Of a stretch of DNA of 64,000 nucleotides, positions 46,601 through 59,600 are shown in pieces. The DNA is from Platerodrilus igneus. Its lineage: Eukaryota; Arthropoda; Insecta; Coleoptera; Lycidae. Position numbers and translations under genes: made by a program. Location of the stretch: contig JARFIW010000139.1 in NCBI GenBank assembly GCA_036346225.1, forward strand, positions 5,766,001 to 5,830,000. Reading direction: 5' to 3'. The notes under the pieces are model-generated. The model did no database searches and was not told the origin of the DNA. It was given only the letters and a program-made list of their open reading frames with translations. Position 1 is the stretch's first letter, and each line of letters opens with the position of its first letter.

Positions 46601-49079
46601 CGAAAAAAGACCATCACATCAAAAGAGCAGTACAAATACCTAATAGAAAAAGAACGTCAGATGAACCTATTAAAGGGAAAACTAATAAATAATTTTAAAA
46701 CCTTCTGAAAAAATTTGGACACAAGTGGCATGTATACTGTTTCTACATTTACAGTTAATAACCGAGGAAAGTTTTCTTATGTTAAAATTCTTGCCGAGAA
46801 AAACAAATAGTCTAAGGAGGTATATTCTTTAAAGGGATTTTACAAGGCCATTTTATTAAGATGTACGGTGTAAGAGAAGAGCTTGTAAAAAGGGTTTCTT
46901 GTTAATTGATTTTAGCGATTTGACTTGCTTGTGTACGGAAGTCTTTTGCAACATTTAAAACTAATAGTATTGCAACATATAATGGCCACTCACTTTCGAG
47001 AGTGGAAGGGTTAAGTTTTTTCGAATGACTGGAAAAACTTGATAAATGTATCATTTACAGAAGAATGAGGGAATAGAACTTCTTAGTGTTGGAGTTATAG
47101 CGGTAGCGCACAGGAATAAAAACTGTTATATTTTGCAGCTCGAAAATTAGGACCAACTATACATATCCAATTTCTGGTTAGGAAAGGAGTTGCAAGATGG
47201 AAATGTAATTTTAAATTATAAAATAAAAATTCAATTATACATATGTTAAAAAAACTCCAAATAAAAATAAGGAAATGGTTGTTTTTTGTGTGTAAAAGTA
47301 AATGTATTATGTTATGTATTTTCTATTAAGCAGATAAAAATTATTTTGTGTCTATTATCATCGTTTTACATGTATGCATACAAAGAAGTTAAAATTTGGT
47401 AGAGGAAGACCTAGTCTAAGTTTATAGTCCATATTAAGAAAGATAAGACACTCAAAGGGTCAGCTACAGTTCCGTTACGGTTTATTTCTTTCCCAAGAAG
47501 ATATCGTTGCAGGAGAAGAAAATGCAAATGCAGAGACGGACACAGAATTTCAGGAAATTCTCTGCGATAACGTTAATCAACGGAAGCTTGTCTAATAACA
47601 GATGCCATCGCTATATTGTTTTCTCCTTGACGAAGAGATCTTGCAAATTCTCTTTTCTAAATTCGATATCATTTGGACCACCTTAAAACGAGTATGTGGT
47701 GAGTTGCTGCTTAAGGTTTGCATTTTAAGAGATTGTATATCACCAAAAAGGCTATATTGGAAACACACTCGGTGATGTTGTAACATGAAACGTCTTGTAA
47801 ATAGTAAAAAATCGCCAAGATTAATGGAACGACTATTTTAGACAGGTCCAAAGACCGTTTAACATAAACTATTTAGTTCTTGACCTTGTTTGTATCTTCA
47901 GGGTCCTTGTTTGTACTATATCATTGTAATACGAACAAGAAGAGTTATAAACGTTTATGACTGATACAAATTAATTTTGGCGGACTACAAAACTAAAATC
48001 GAACAAACTCTTGTTTCAAACAACTCAACCAAGAAGTTATATCTTTGTCGTCTACACTTAATTAATCTTAAAGCGACTGGTTGTACTAAAATTTTAATCA
48101 GACCCACAAATAAAATACCGTAAAATGTCACCATAAATGCGAACGCATCCTTGCAAAAAAAATGTATTTAGACCAAGGTTAAAAATGCAGAATGAGTTTA
48201 GGGGTCATGCAATTTAAGGTAGTAGGTGATGGTGATTCACGTTTAAAAATATAACCTTGGTCTCTTAATTCAATTAGCATGCCAGTCCAGGCCCACACTT
48301 ACCATCGATTCGTTAATTTTTTGGGTACAACAAGTTTGGTATTCGCATTGTTCCCTCGTTTATTATTATTGCATTGTTGCGAATAAGTTTTGTAATAGCC
48401 AAGCTTGTTGTTTGATCTCTTAAGTGGATGAATAGCTTAGACGCTTCTGATTTTATTATTGAAGTCAATGTCATTGAAAACACTAGATTTGCAAAATACC
48501 CCCCGGAGAGGTAAATTTGCAACACAAAATGTTAGTTTTGCTTATATAATTTATTAAGGAGAACGGTAGCTGTCATAGATAAAAATAAGAAGTTGTTCTT
48601 AGTGACAGTTTTAAATAAATAGCTTTTAGAAGAGCATACAGAAAGTATAAACAAAAAACTGTGGTAGAGTGACACTCAGAGAGCATACTTTCTAATACCT
48701 GTCCCATTAACTTTAGGAGTATAGAAATGACTGTAATATTAACTTAAGCACCACCCAATAACTAAGAAAAAAATCCAATTGCTCATAATTATTATTCGTT
48801 CACTGGGTGATGTTACAACATAAAATAACAAACTACATCCTCTTTCAAAACACTTAATAGGGAGAAATCGTATGCACTCATCATTGATCCTACGACCTGA
48901 TTACAAACTACCTAAGGATATAGAAGCTACCTTGATGGACACCCTCAGTTACCGAGCAAGCATTTCTAATTCAAAATAACTTTAAGTAAAATAGCTTTAT
49001 CAGTAACAGGTAATTATTGTTATTCATCCATTGAGCGCGTTCTCGACGTGATAACAAACTCTATTCCCTGCCCTCATCA
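46601..49079. other. Stretch without a supported gene
   Basis: There may be a further decayed coding trace at 46,800-47,560 (for example GRGRPSLSL and LSQEDIVAGEENANAETDTE in broken frames) that could continue the cluster before it. The rest, to 49,080, is AT-rich with nothing recognisable. Confidence 0.4.
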
Positions 49080-50137
49080 GAAGATGAAGATCACTTTACT
49101 AGTTTAATATTAAACTGATATCATAGTCCTCTACAAGCTGCTAGTGTTGGACATCCATCAAGAACTGGTAAGACCCATCGCTCTCGTTGCTAAGCCCGAC
49201 TGATATAAGCCGTCGTGCCTTAGATCTCGCTCCTCTCACCGCTGTTCAACTCGCTGTTCAGTCGCGACGTGTCTAGGAACAGCGGCGCCTATTTACCTCT
49301 CTACGCCGACGACACCGCCGCAGCCAGCAGATCATTAGCCCCTTGGTTAGTGACAACAAGCTTTCAGGAAACCGCCGCCACCTTGGAGAAATGGTTTCGC
49401 ACATACCTGATCAGCGTCAACCTGCACAAGAGCAGCACCGTGTTCCCAACGATGAGGAAGAAGATCCAACCAGACATGAACGTCGTGATCTTCAACGAGA
49501 CCATCCCATGGAAGGTGCAGGTCAACTACTTGGGAGTAACTATCGATCGAAAACACGCCGGGCAGCCCACATCGGTAGCAGCACTTCCAGAGCCAACGCA
49601 GCAACGACCAACATGTGTCCGCTATTCAACAGACGAAGCCAGTTCGATATCGCCAACAAGATCAGACTCTACAAGATCGTCATCTGGCTGACCCTCACCT
49701 ACACATCTGCAGCGTGGGGCTACGCAGCTAAATCCACATCAAGTGGACGCAAACTACCCAATCGGAGAATCTTCGCATGGTACTCGACGCCTCCTGCTAC
49801 GCGAGGAACGACTAGATCCGCTCCGACGACAACATTCCTAAGATCGTGGAATTAATCAAGACAGCTGTAAGGAAGACCTTCGATGAAATGGCTCTTCACG
49901 ACAATCTCATCAGGCCAGCCGTGGACTACGATGAGACCACACTAATGAAGCAACAAAGACAGTAGCTTTAGGTTAGTGTAGTTAATCTGTAAAATAATAT
50001 ATTTTAAGGAAGCTGCCATTAAGACAGTATAAACAATCCATTTTCGTTCAACTAGATTTAAGTATTGAAATATCTTAAGTTTTAAATTTGAACATTTCAT
50101 AAGTACTACATTAGATTAAGTGTAAAAATTGTTAATT
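49080..50137 (+). mobile_element. Jockey-type non-LTR retrotransposon fragment, GC-rich
   Basis: Base composition jumps from AT-rich to GC-rich at about 49,130 and falls back after about 49,960. The fragment covers the second half of a reverse transcriptase and a short AT-rich 3' end (TTTAGGTTAGTGTAGTTAA). The 5' part of the element is missing, as expected of 5' truncation. Its right border is the target-site duplication of RTE copy D. Confidence 0.75.
49215..49957 (+). pseudogene. Jockey-type reverse transcriptase, C-terminal half, frameshifted
   Basis: The frames in order give LSPLFNSLFSRDV (about 49,225), the catalytic box YADDTAAASR (YADD at 49,302-49,313), LEKWFRTYLISVNLHKSST, then IPWKVQVNYLGVTIDRK (about 49,500-49,555). 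After a shift come PLFNRRSQFDIANKIRLYK and WLTLTYTSAAWGYAAKS (to about 49,737); after another shift, LRMVLDASCYARND and IPKIVELIKTAVRKTFDEM. These are the thumb and connection-region blocks typical of the Jockey clade. At least two frameshifts and the missing front make it inactive, although the YADD box is intact. Confidence 0.8.
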
Positions 50138-50145
50138 AATGCTCA

Positions 50146-51779
50146 CATGCCACTGAATCTCGGTGAAATAGGGCATATAATTAAAAACAATAGAAGGAGA
50201 ACCGAGCTGTATATAGGCTGTTGCGGGATTTTTCAGGGAACTGTATAGGCTAGCTCAGAACATAAATAAGTGGAGGTACGCGTCCAACCAGTTTCAAGAC
50301 AGAAAACATAATGACGAAAAAATAAGTGCACTTAAATCTGGTGTTTACTATAAACAACTACAGGTGTTGGTTGTGAAATATTTTCAACTAATGTTGATGA
50401 TTATGTTGTATTACGCTTTAAAAATCGATAAATCTTACAATTTAAAAGTGGATAATTACATCGCGCAAGCGTGATGAAAAAAGTGAGCAACGCCCCTGGC
50501 GGATAACAACGACAACCTTATTACAGATTCCGCGTTGCCAACTACCAATGACGTCACCAATGCAAAATTTATATTGCGCAATACTTCGGAAAATTCATAA
50601 AAAGTTAAATCGACAGGTATTACATAATTTACTCACATGTTAGGTCCAGATTTCCACGAAGTACGCCTGTCGTCTTTCCAGATAGATAAAGATGGTATGC
50701 CCTACGCTCTTCCAAGGCGTTCGGACCAGCTCCAGCAATCCTGAGCTCGTTCTCCCAGGTCGTGCAGTACGGTTCGCCTACGTGGCTTCAAATTGACACC
50801 TACCTATGCAGGGAATGACGGGAACATGGTATAAGGCAACAACAAAGACAATTAGGCAAAGGAAATCTACATAGGTAAAGATAAGCACGATACGATACCT
50901 CTAACGTCCACACTCCTTGAAGATTCTGGCAAAACAGCCACGTTAAAGCGTCTAACGGAAAACTCTCCACACTTTTCCCCACTCTTTGTCTTTTTCACGT
51001 CGGCGCAAAGAATTCGTCCAACCCTCTAGCGTCGCGCGATCTGCGCAAACGCACTGTGACGTATCGGAAGTACGCGCCTAGTCTTTTAAAATTCCGCGCA
51101 CCGCGTCTTTTGAAAATATGGCGCGAAACCTCCGCACATCAAACTTAACCTAAAACAATGTTTAAGTGCCAATTTGATTGGCACGTAACAGTTGATGAAA
51201 GGATATATTGGAAAAACTATTAATTCGGTAAATGCTCAAATTCTAGGGGAACTTGGCAGCCGCAGGCTGCTTACCCCCTTCACATACCATTGAATATCGT
51301 GAAAATAAGATATATAATTATAAAACAATAGAAGCTATCTGAACTGCATACTAACAAGAAAGAACAGCGTCTATGTTCAAAGACAACAAACACAGAAACA
51401 ATATGAAAATTATTCAAAGCATATGTGTGGAGCACAGCACAGTACGTCTATGAAAAAGAAAAGCAGACACAAAGAGATAGAAGCCTTCTGGAATGTTGTG
51501 CTTCAGATGTATGAGGATGGAAGCATGGACAGACAAAAAAAATAGAAGAAATAGAAGAGTAACATACGTCGTAAGATATTTTTGGGGAATAGAACGGGAT
51601 ATATTACAAGCAGAGATGGGAAAAGAGACGAAGGAGTAGTCCTAGATCAGACTTTCGCACGCAGATGGTGATACATGCGGACTGTGCAAATTTCAGGGAA
51701 ATGTGTAGGTTAGTTTAGACTAGGAAACAATGAGGGTACGCGTCTAACCAGTTCCACGACTGAATACCTGATTATGATG
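50146..51779 (+). mobile_element. 5'-truncated RTE tail, copy D, split by an LTR-like insertion
   Basis: It matches the compound 3' region of copy C from about 38,200 to the end: first extra ORF end (50,215-50,310), second extra end (51,340-51,770, with CATATGTGTGGAGCACAGCA) and a tail ATTATGATG. Direct repeats AATGCTCA at 50,138-50,145 and 51,780-51,787 flank it. About 790 bp of foreign DNA (50,398-51,189) interrupts it. Confidence 0.85.
50398..51189. mobile_element. LTR-like or MITE-like insertion in RTE copy D
   Basis: The RTE copy is interrupted exactly here: CTAATGTTGA precedes and GTTGATGAAAGG follows. Taking a 5-bp duplication GTTGA, the insert starts TGATTATGTTG and ends GTAACA, the TG...CA form of a solo LTR. 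An 8-bp duplication GTTGATGA is an alternative. The last bases form a hairpin, GTGCCAATTTGATTGGCAC, followed by GTAACA; the core at 43,184-44,432 ends in the same way. The right half is GC-rich and contains CG-dense promoter-like sequence (51,020-51,130). No ORF is seen. Confidence 0.6.
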
Positions 51780-51787
51780 AATGCTCA

Positions 51788-51999
51788 GTATAGAATATGT
51801 GGAAGCCAAATGACATCGTAGTTGGATTTCCTGGATTCTAGTACCGGGTTCTGGGATCCACTGATTTCAATTAAAAAAGTGATTGAAGTTTTAAATAATA
51901 GAAATTTGGAAGGTATTTGCTAGAAATACTTTCAATAATTATTAACAACAGGAATCGACAAACCTATGTGCTATTGATCAAAATTGTTTTAAACTTCGA
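51788..51999. other. Short unassigned stretch
   Basis: AT-rich flank between RTE copy D and the transposase pseudogene. It may include the latter's missing end. Confidence 0.4.
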
Positions 52000-53010
52000 T
52001 ACTGTGCATTTAACCAGACCTAAGCTTTGTTACGAATATTGCTATGTAAATTTTTTAAGATGAATTGAGAAACATCTCTAAATGCCCGTGTAGTGCTTTG
52101 TAGATAATGCTTTTACATATCCCCAGAGAAGAAAATGGAGGGGCATTGCAGGCAACCTGGCTGGCCAATTAAGAACACCACTTCTACCAGTCCAGTTATT
52201 TGGAAAGTGTTCATTTATCCACGTCGATCACAAGCATGAAAATTGACCGGGGCCTAATTGTATCCACAAATCCTTCGTTCATCTCAAGCGATATCATCTA
52301 GCATGTCTTCTTAAATTTTTGAAAAAACTCTAAGAAATATCTGCCCATTTAATCTATTTGGTACAAATATTGCATGAAATGTTGATTTCCTATACTGCCA
52401 GACCACACATTGACCGAAAAGCGATGTTGGTGTGAAGATTCATAGTTTTACTTGTGGATTTTCTACCGAATAAAAATGCGTATTGTGTTGATTTTAAAAT
52501 AGCCGTTCTTCAAAAAGATTGCTCTGCCTTTCCGTAAACCCTTTTTCGTAAGAGTAAGATCAATCTCTAAAACGTTTAGATGCCAGTTACTAAAATTAAC
52601 ATGTACATGAAAATCTTCTTCTATTAAAGCGTGGGTTTTACTAAATTGAAAAGTATGTAAATGCTCTTCGAGTAGAATTGTGTTGACTGAAAAACGACAA
52701 ACGCCATTTATGCTTTCAGTTTCTCTCGATGAAATTCTGGGATTTTCATGTCCAAAACGTTTTCTGATGTATCTACTCTTACACCTCTTGGTCGGTTTCT
52801 GTCGGGTGTTAGTGTTACGAACTGACCCGTAGCTAACAATCTGTCGTCTTCTAATGGTTCTTCCACATAGGTATCTACTGTACGGATAACGTTCAGCGTA
52901 CTCTTTTGCATATTCAGTAATCCCTACATGCTCACCTAACAAAAGTATCATGGCGAGGTTCTCTCTATTAGTATACAGTTTTGGAGTAAAACTACACAAG
53001 TTTCTTGCGT
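52000..53010 (-). pseudogene. Tc1/mariner-superfamily transposase with an N-terminal helix-turn-helix, decayed
   Basis: From 52,999 the minus strand reads YTNRENLAMILLLGEHVGIT, then YAERYPYSRY and a helix-turn-helix-like region. After a shift come ENPRISSRETE and LHTFQFSKTHAL with VNFSNWHL (about 52,600). Below 52,450, in broken frames, there is a region like VVWQ...VPNRLNGQ...CGYN-APVNFHA...ITGLVEVVFLIGQPG..., corresponding to the QxDGAPxH and WPxRSPDLxPxDF blocks around the second and third catalytic acids. The order matches the transposases commonly found in insect genomes with a DUF4817-like N-terminus. Stops and shifts make it dead. Terminal repeats were not found. Confidence 0.6.
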
Positions 53011-53499
53011 TTGCGCAAAATGCTAAGATGACAAAATTGAGTTATCATTTTTTTGGACCCGTGTTATCAAAACCTAAACGCAAGTACTTACGTAAGCTAG
53101 TACTTCCAAAGTTACCCGACTTGTTTCTGCCTTAATCGAAGTTTGAAAATATCCATTATTTTCTTAAAATTTGTGTTTATTTTATACTTTGGGGCACTGT
53201 AAACGATTGATACAGAATTTTTTGAAAAATATTATAAAGAAAGGATCTGCATACGTAACGTCATACACTTACAACTTCAAAAATAACCATTATAGGAAAA
53301 TTTTATTTGTTGGGGTCAGATTCGTCAGTAGTGTGCGATGTATAAAAGATGGACACCATTTTTGAGGTTAGGTATTAAAGAAGGAATACTGATTGGAGCA
53401 AAAGTAACTTCACACTTAGCTAAATTAACATAACTATTTATTTTAAAAACAGATCCAATAATTTCAGTTTATCTGAAATACTCTGACACATACTATCAC

Positions 53500-53790
53500 A
53501 CGGCTGAGTATTTGTATTCAGATTTTTAAAGGGTTTCTGAATTAAAGTTTTTAGATCTTGAATTGTTGGTGCTTTTTTCGCATACACTTAGTATTTAGCC
53601 ACTCCCCACATGAAACAATCCAAGGGCGCGAATCGGGAGAAGTTGATGGGAATTCTTTATCTGTACGCCGTCCGGTCACTTTTGTTGAAACCTTGATCGA
53701 GATGCAACCGATTATCTCTAGCATACTGCACAGAAGCTCCATTGTGGAAAGTATAGTTTATCAAAGTTGTCCATAATCGTTACAATTTCT
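53500..53790 (-). pseudogene. C-terminal fragment of a second mariner-superfamily transposase
   Basis: In alternating frames the minus strand gives NGASVQYARDNRLHLDQGFN, then GRRTDKEFPSTSPDSRP, then APLDCFMWGVAKY, VYAKKAPTIQDLKTLIQKPF. This fits the DGAPxHxA...RSPDLTPLDFFxWG...KxxVY block of mariner-type transposases, with the catalytic Asp of the first motif already lost (NGAS). It differs in sequence from the fragment at 52.0-53.0 kb, so it is a separate element and not a continuation. Confidence 0.6.
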
Positions 53791-53879
53791 GATAAAACAA
53801 ACCAATCGAAGTAGATCTAGCTACTATTCACAATTGAGATTCTCTCACTTAGTTACAATTTCAAAATTGTGTTGGCGCA

Positions 53880-54345
53880 CGCACTTTTCTACTCTAAATC
53901 CTAAGCTAGCTCTTTTAGTGTACCGTAACTAGCTTTACTTATGTTTTTCTTACATTGATCTATGTACTTGAACCTGCCTTCCTCTACATACTTTACACTT
54001 TTGCTTTGATCTTCATTAGTGTCCTAACCATTATTTCATGTTTCAAGGTATGGCCTATCATCATGCCACGCCTTCTTTTCGTTGCGTTTGTGATACTTCT
54101 TTGTTTCTGAACCATTTCTGGTATCCAGCTGATTGTAAGTATTCTCCTATAGTACCATACTTTGAAAGCTTCAACTAACATTAACCTTGTTTTTTGGCTA
54201 GTATCTATGTTTCACAACTTCAGCTTTCAATAATTTTTTTCTAACAGTTAAAGTTATTTTAGATTTTAACGCAGCTTGCACCTCGATAGCTTTCCTTCTT
54301 TGGGTTATTCTAGTTTTTATACATACTTTGTTATTTTATTTATTA
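53880..54345 (-). pseudogene. 3' end of a second RTE-type retrotransposon family
   Basis: The minus-strand frame at 53,993-54,181 reads VEAFKVWYYRRILTISWIPE, then RRGMMIGHTLKHEIMVRTLM. Upstream is RITQRRKAIEVQAALKSK (about 54,320), and downstream, out of frame, YGTLKELA. This is the C-terminal, post-RT part seen in RTE-like elements and corresponds to VEAFEMWCYRRMMKISW in copy C. Similarity to copy C is low at the DNA level, so it is another family. It is 5'-truncated and decayed. Confidence 0.65.
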
Positions 54346-56619
54346 AACATTTCAGCAAACACTGTCTCTAGTGTTTCTCCTCATAGATAATCACTCACCA
54401 GTTTAGTTGTAACAGGTTTGGGCCTTGGGAGCTGCCTTTTTAAAAAGTCTTCTTCCAAAACTTTTTGTAACAATATTTATTTAAACAGAATTTACAATTG
54501 GAATTTTACAAAACTAGTTAAAATTACTTTGTTGAAATTACTGCTAAATGATTTGATTTATGGTGAATAGCCTGAACAACCAACAATGTAAAAGCTGTGA
54601 GGCTCAAGACTGACTGATTGATTTGGGGCTCCCGGGGTATTTATGTTGTCCCTGCCCCTCACATTTCTATGGGAACTGCAGAGCTCATGTCTGCTTATTT
54701 CTTTATTAATTTATACAATACAAAGTAATAATCTTAATTCTAATAATTGCGGTTTTGTAACCGTCTGTGACCTTCACCTGCAGTATCACTTACGCCTTGA
54801 ATACATTGTATTCACATCCGTTTTAACAACTTGCTTGTGAACTTTCATTAACCTTCTCTTTATTTATCCTTGAATTACATTGTTGCATCTAACTTAGTTT
54901 ATTAATAATTTCTATTTAATTATACATATATTGATTTGGGGGATATGTAACTCGCGTAATTTCAACGACGGAATTCACTCGTGCTTAGCTCGTTTATTAG
55001 ACTTTGTAGCACCAAAATAATTGCTTAGCTCAAACATAATCCAAGAAAAATCTTGCCATTTCGATATACGAAATACTATTAATGAAACACATTTGACCGA
55101 ACTACTTCTAGCTAGAAATAGCTTGTGGATTTTCCTCCACAAAAATTTTTCTAAATAATTTCAAAATATTTAATGATAGCGATCTTTCGACAGCATTTGT
55201 AAATGCCTAATCAAATTTTCGTATTATGATTTTATATTCTTAAATAACAAATCCAGCAGTAGTCGAATCCTCTGATCTTTCGATGGAACCATCCAATAAG
55301 CAAAATATTACCTTCATTTAAATAATCTTCAATAGAAAATACTCCTAAATTATCTACATTTGAACGTGTACAACAACTTTCTAGAACGCCATTAAGGAAG
55401 AAAAATTCCAGAGGAAGAAAGAGGCAAAAAACGGCACAGACACCTCAAAAACTCGCAGAAGAAAAACTAAATATTTTAGTAGATATTAGGAAAATGGAGT
55501 TTGGGCGTAATCTCGAAATTGCAAAATACGAACGCAGAGTCTGCGAATAGAGATTCGTTTTTGTAAGTTATACAGCGACGACAGTGGTGCCATTTACCAT
55601 ATTTTATATTGCAACTTAGGACGAATTGGACATTACCTGACTTGTTTCTCATTGTAATTTCTACAGACTAGTTTGTGAGATTCCTCAATTTTCTACATAA
55701 TATTTTTTACGTTTAAAATACATTCTCCGCTAATGCTTTGGTTCTTCAGGCGATGTACTCTGTTAAAAAATGAATGGTGAAAAGTATTGCAACTGCTTCG
55801 GTTTTCCTTAAACATTTATGAGTTGTTCTCCAAAAATTGAGATGTTTTCAAAAGTGAAGAACCTTTGGGGTTAAGAAATTATTTTTATGCTGTGCCTATT
55901 TGTCTCTTAACCTACATTTTGTCTTAATATACCGATTAAAATCTTGAACCGGAGACCTATCTTCATTTTTTAGATATTGATTTACAAACTATGCGAACTG
56001 TTACCAAGTACGGTGCCTATGTAACTATCTTTGTCTCGCATTAAAAACACATTAGTGTTGTTATTCGCTATTAAATTATGGTGGCATTAAACGGTAAACA
56101 GTTAGTGACCTCAATTAGAATTATCTGCTCTTTCCGTCTATACTTTCGGTTATTGCTAACTGTTTTATAGAAAAACGTTAATAATTTAATTATTATTAAA
56201 CTATTGGAGATATACACATCCTTTATTGTATAAGTGGCAATATTAATTGGACCATCCTGTAGACTATAACTTTAAATATTTTTAAATAAAAGGTTACAGA
56301 CAAATTTTGTAGATTTTTAGGAAACGATTACAGGAACGCAATGCGTCATTACGGTGTTTTGACGGCTTCCTCTTATAGTAGACCATATTGTATGTCTCTG
56401 TAGACCAAAATTGCCAAGGAGAAGATTAAATTTCTCATCTTTAATGAATCAATTACAATTTTTTAAGGAGTTGTATCATTTATCAAGTATTTTGAATTGT
56501 TTTCCAACGCGCGTGTTTTTCTATTAGAAAAATATCAAATATAACTTAATCAATCGTCAGCATTTATCAAAATTTTATACTCTATAATATATTTGATTTA
56601 GATATTTTTGTAAACAATT
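54346..56619. other. Gene-free stretch
   Basis: AT-rich. A broken Lys/Arg/Glu-rich reading at 55,380-55,550 (with TPQKLAEEKLNILVDIRKME) could be the charged end of some transposon protein, but I cannot support a call. The first hints of the satellite begin near 56,620. Confidence 0.5.
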
Positions 56620-59600
56620 TTTGCTTACAAAATGGTCGAATAAAATTTGTTCTTCAGAAGTATTCAATTAGAACGTTATTACACCACTAACAACCCTAGG
56701 ACTATTATCACTTACGTCATTATGACAATTTATAATAAGCAAATATCGGAGCCAAAACTTTTTTGGAGTTGTTCTATTTGCTAGCATAACTTTTGTACTG
56801 CAAGTTTTCTTGCCGAATTCTTCTCGCGGATTACTACTCATAATCAGTTAATATTTAAACTATATCTTGTGAATTTTGTCCTCGATGTTACCAAGTAGTG
56901 CGCCTTCAAATGTGATAAAATTATTACGCCATATCTGAGAACGTTGTGGTTATAAAATGGTTAAAAAATGTGTTAGATTTAAGACATTTTTATCAAACTG
57001 TCTAATCAGAACACCAGTACACCCATAACAACCATTGGGTTGTAATCGTTTATTTCATTATGAATTTTTATCCAACAGTTGTTGCATTTAGTGTGAAGTT
57101 GTTGGAAACAAATCCCTGTGAAAGTTCTAAAATTTTATATCGTGCTTTTAGTGCTGCAGAATTTTTCTCATTGAATCTTACTCGTGTTAATATTCTCAAT
57201 TAGATCATATCCTGTGAACTTTGCCGTTGATATTACCAAACAATGTTTCTTAAATGTAGTGAAATTATTTCGTAATCAGCAATGTTCCAGAGATACTAAT
57301 CTTTTGGTTACAAAATGGCCCAATGAAATTTATTTGATTAATGGCATTTATATCAAACTGTTCAACCGGAACACCAGTATACCACAACAATCTTGCGGTT
57401 GGTATCAATTATATCACTACGATATTTTATCTAACAGTTTTTATTAGAACACCAGTATATGGACAACAATGCTGCGGCTGGTATCAATTAAATTATTATG
57501 CTATTGTGTCTGAGTTTTTGATTACAAAATAGTCCAATAGAATTTGTTCAATTAATGGCATTTCCACCAAATTGTTCAATCAGAACACCAGTATACCAAC
57601 AACAACCCTGCAGCTGGTATCAATTAAATCACTATGATATTGTATCTGAAAATCTTTTGGTTACAAAGTTGTCCGATAAAATTTATTCGATTAATGCCAT
57701 TTTTATCAAACATGTTGATTAGAACACCAGTATATCATAACAACCCTGCGGTTGGTACTAATTAAATCATTATTTTATTTTATCAGTACACCAATATACC
57801 GATAACAATCCTGCGGTTGGTATCAACTAAATTATTATGATATTCTATCTGAGATTCTTTTGGTTACAAAAATGGTCCCATAAAATTTGTTCCATTTATA
57901 GTATTTCTACCAAACTGTTCAATTAAAACACCGGTATACCAATAACAACTCTACTGCTGGCATCAATTAAATCATTTGATATTTTATCTAACAGTTTTTA
58001 ATCAGAACACCAGTATATCAATAACACTGCGGCTGGTATTGATTAAACCATGATTGTATTTTATCTGAGTATCTTTTGGTTAAGAAATGGTTCAATTGGT
58101 TCCATTGATGGCATTTCTACCAATTTATTTAATCGTAACACCAGTATACCAATAACAACTATGCGGCAGGAATCATTTAATCAATTATAATATTTTATCT
58201 GAGAATCTTTTGGATACAAAATGGTCTAATAAAATTTGTTCAATTAATGACATTTCTACCAAACTGTTCAATCAGAACACCAGTATACCAATAGCAACCC
58301 TATGGCTGGTATCAATTATATCATTTGATATTTTATCTAACCGTTTTTATCAGAACACCAGTATTCCAATAACAACTCTGCGGTTGGTATCAATCAAAAC
58401 ATTATGATATTTCATCTAACAGTTTTTATCAGAATGTCCGTATATCAATAACTTTATCTGAGAATCTTTTGGTTAAAAATGGTTCAATTTGTTTGATTGA
58501 TGGCATTTCTGCTAATTTATTCAATCGTCACACCAGTATACCAATAACAACCATGCGGCAGGAATCATTTAATCAATTATAATATTTTATCTGAGAATCT
58601 TTTGAATACAAAATGGTTCAATAAAATTTGTTCGATTAATGACATTTCTACCAAACTGTTCAATCAGAACACCAATATACCAATAACAACCCTATGGCTC
58701 GTATCAATTAAATCCTTACGATTTTTTATCTAACCTTTTTTATCAGAACACCAGTATTCCAATATCAACCCAGCGGTTGGTATCAATCAAAACATTATGA
58801 TTTTTCATCTAACAGTTTTAATCAGAATACCAATATATCAATAACAACACTGCGGCTGGTATTAATTAAATCATGATTTTATATTCTCTGAGAATTTTTT
58901 GATTATAAAATGGTTCAATTTGTTCGCTTGATGGCATTTCTACCAATCTATTTAATTGTAACACCAGTATACCAATAACAACCATGCGGCTGGTATCATT
59001 TAATTAATTATAATATTCTATCTGAGAATCTTTTGGTTACAAAATGGTCCAATAAAAATTTGTTCGATTATTGGCATTTCTACCAAACTGTTCAATTAGA
59101 ACACCAGTATAACAATAACAACTCTACTGCTGGTATCAATTAAATCATTTAATATTTTATCTAACAGTTTTATCAGAACACCAGTATATCAAAAACGACC
59201 CTGCAGCTGGTATCAATTAACTCACTATAACAGTATCCGAGAGTCTTTTGGTTACAAAGTTGTCCAATAAAATTTATTCGATTAATTACATTTTTACCGA
59301 AAATGTCGAATCAGAACACCAATATATCATAACAACCCTGCGGTTGGTACTAATTAAACCATTATTTTATTTTATCAGTACACCAATATACCGATAACAA
59401 TACTGCGGTTGGTATCAATTAAATTATCATATTTTATCTGAGAATCTATTGGTTACAAAATGGTTATAAAATTTGTTGGATTATTGACATTTCTACCAAA
59501 CTGTTCAATTAGAACACCAGTATACCAATAAAGACTCTACTGCTGATATCAATTAAATCATTTGATATTTTACCTAACAGTTTTTATCAGAATACCAGTA

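Noticed and set aside
55380..55550. Possible charged C-terminus of a Harbinger- or Myb-type protein
   Set aside because: Only a short Lys/Glu-rich reading without a diagnostic motif; composition alone can explain it.
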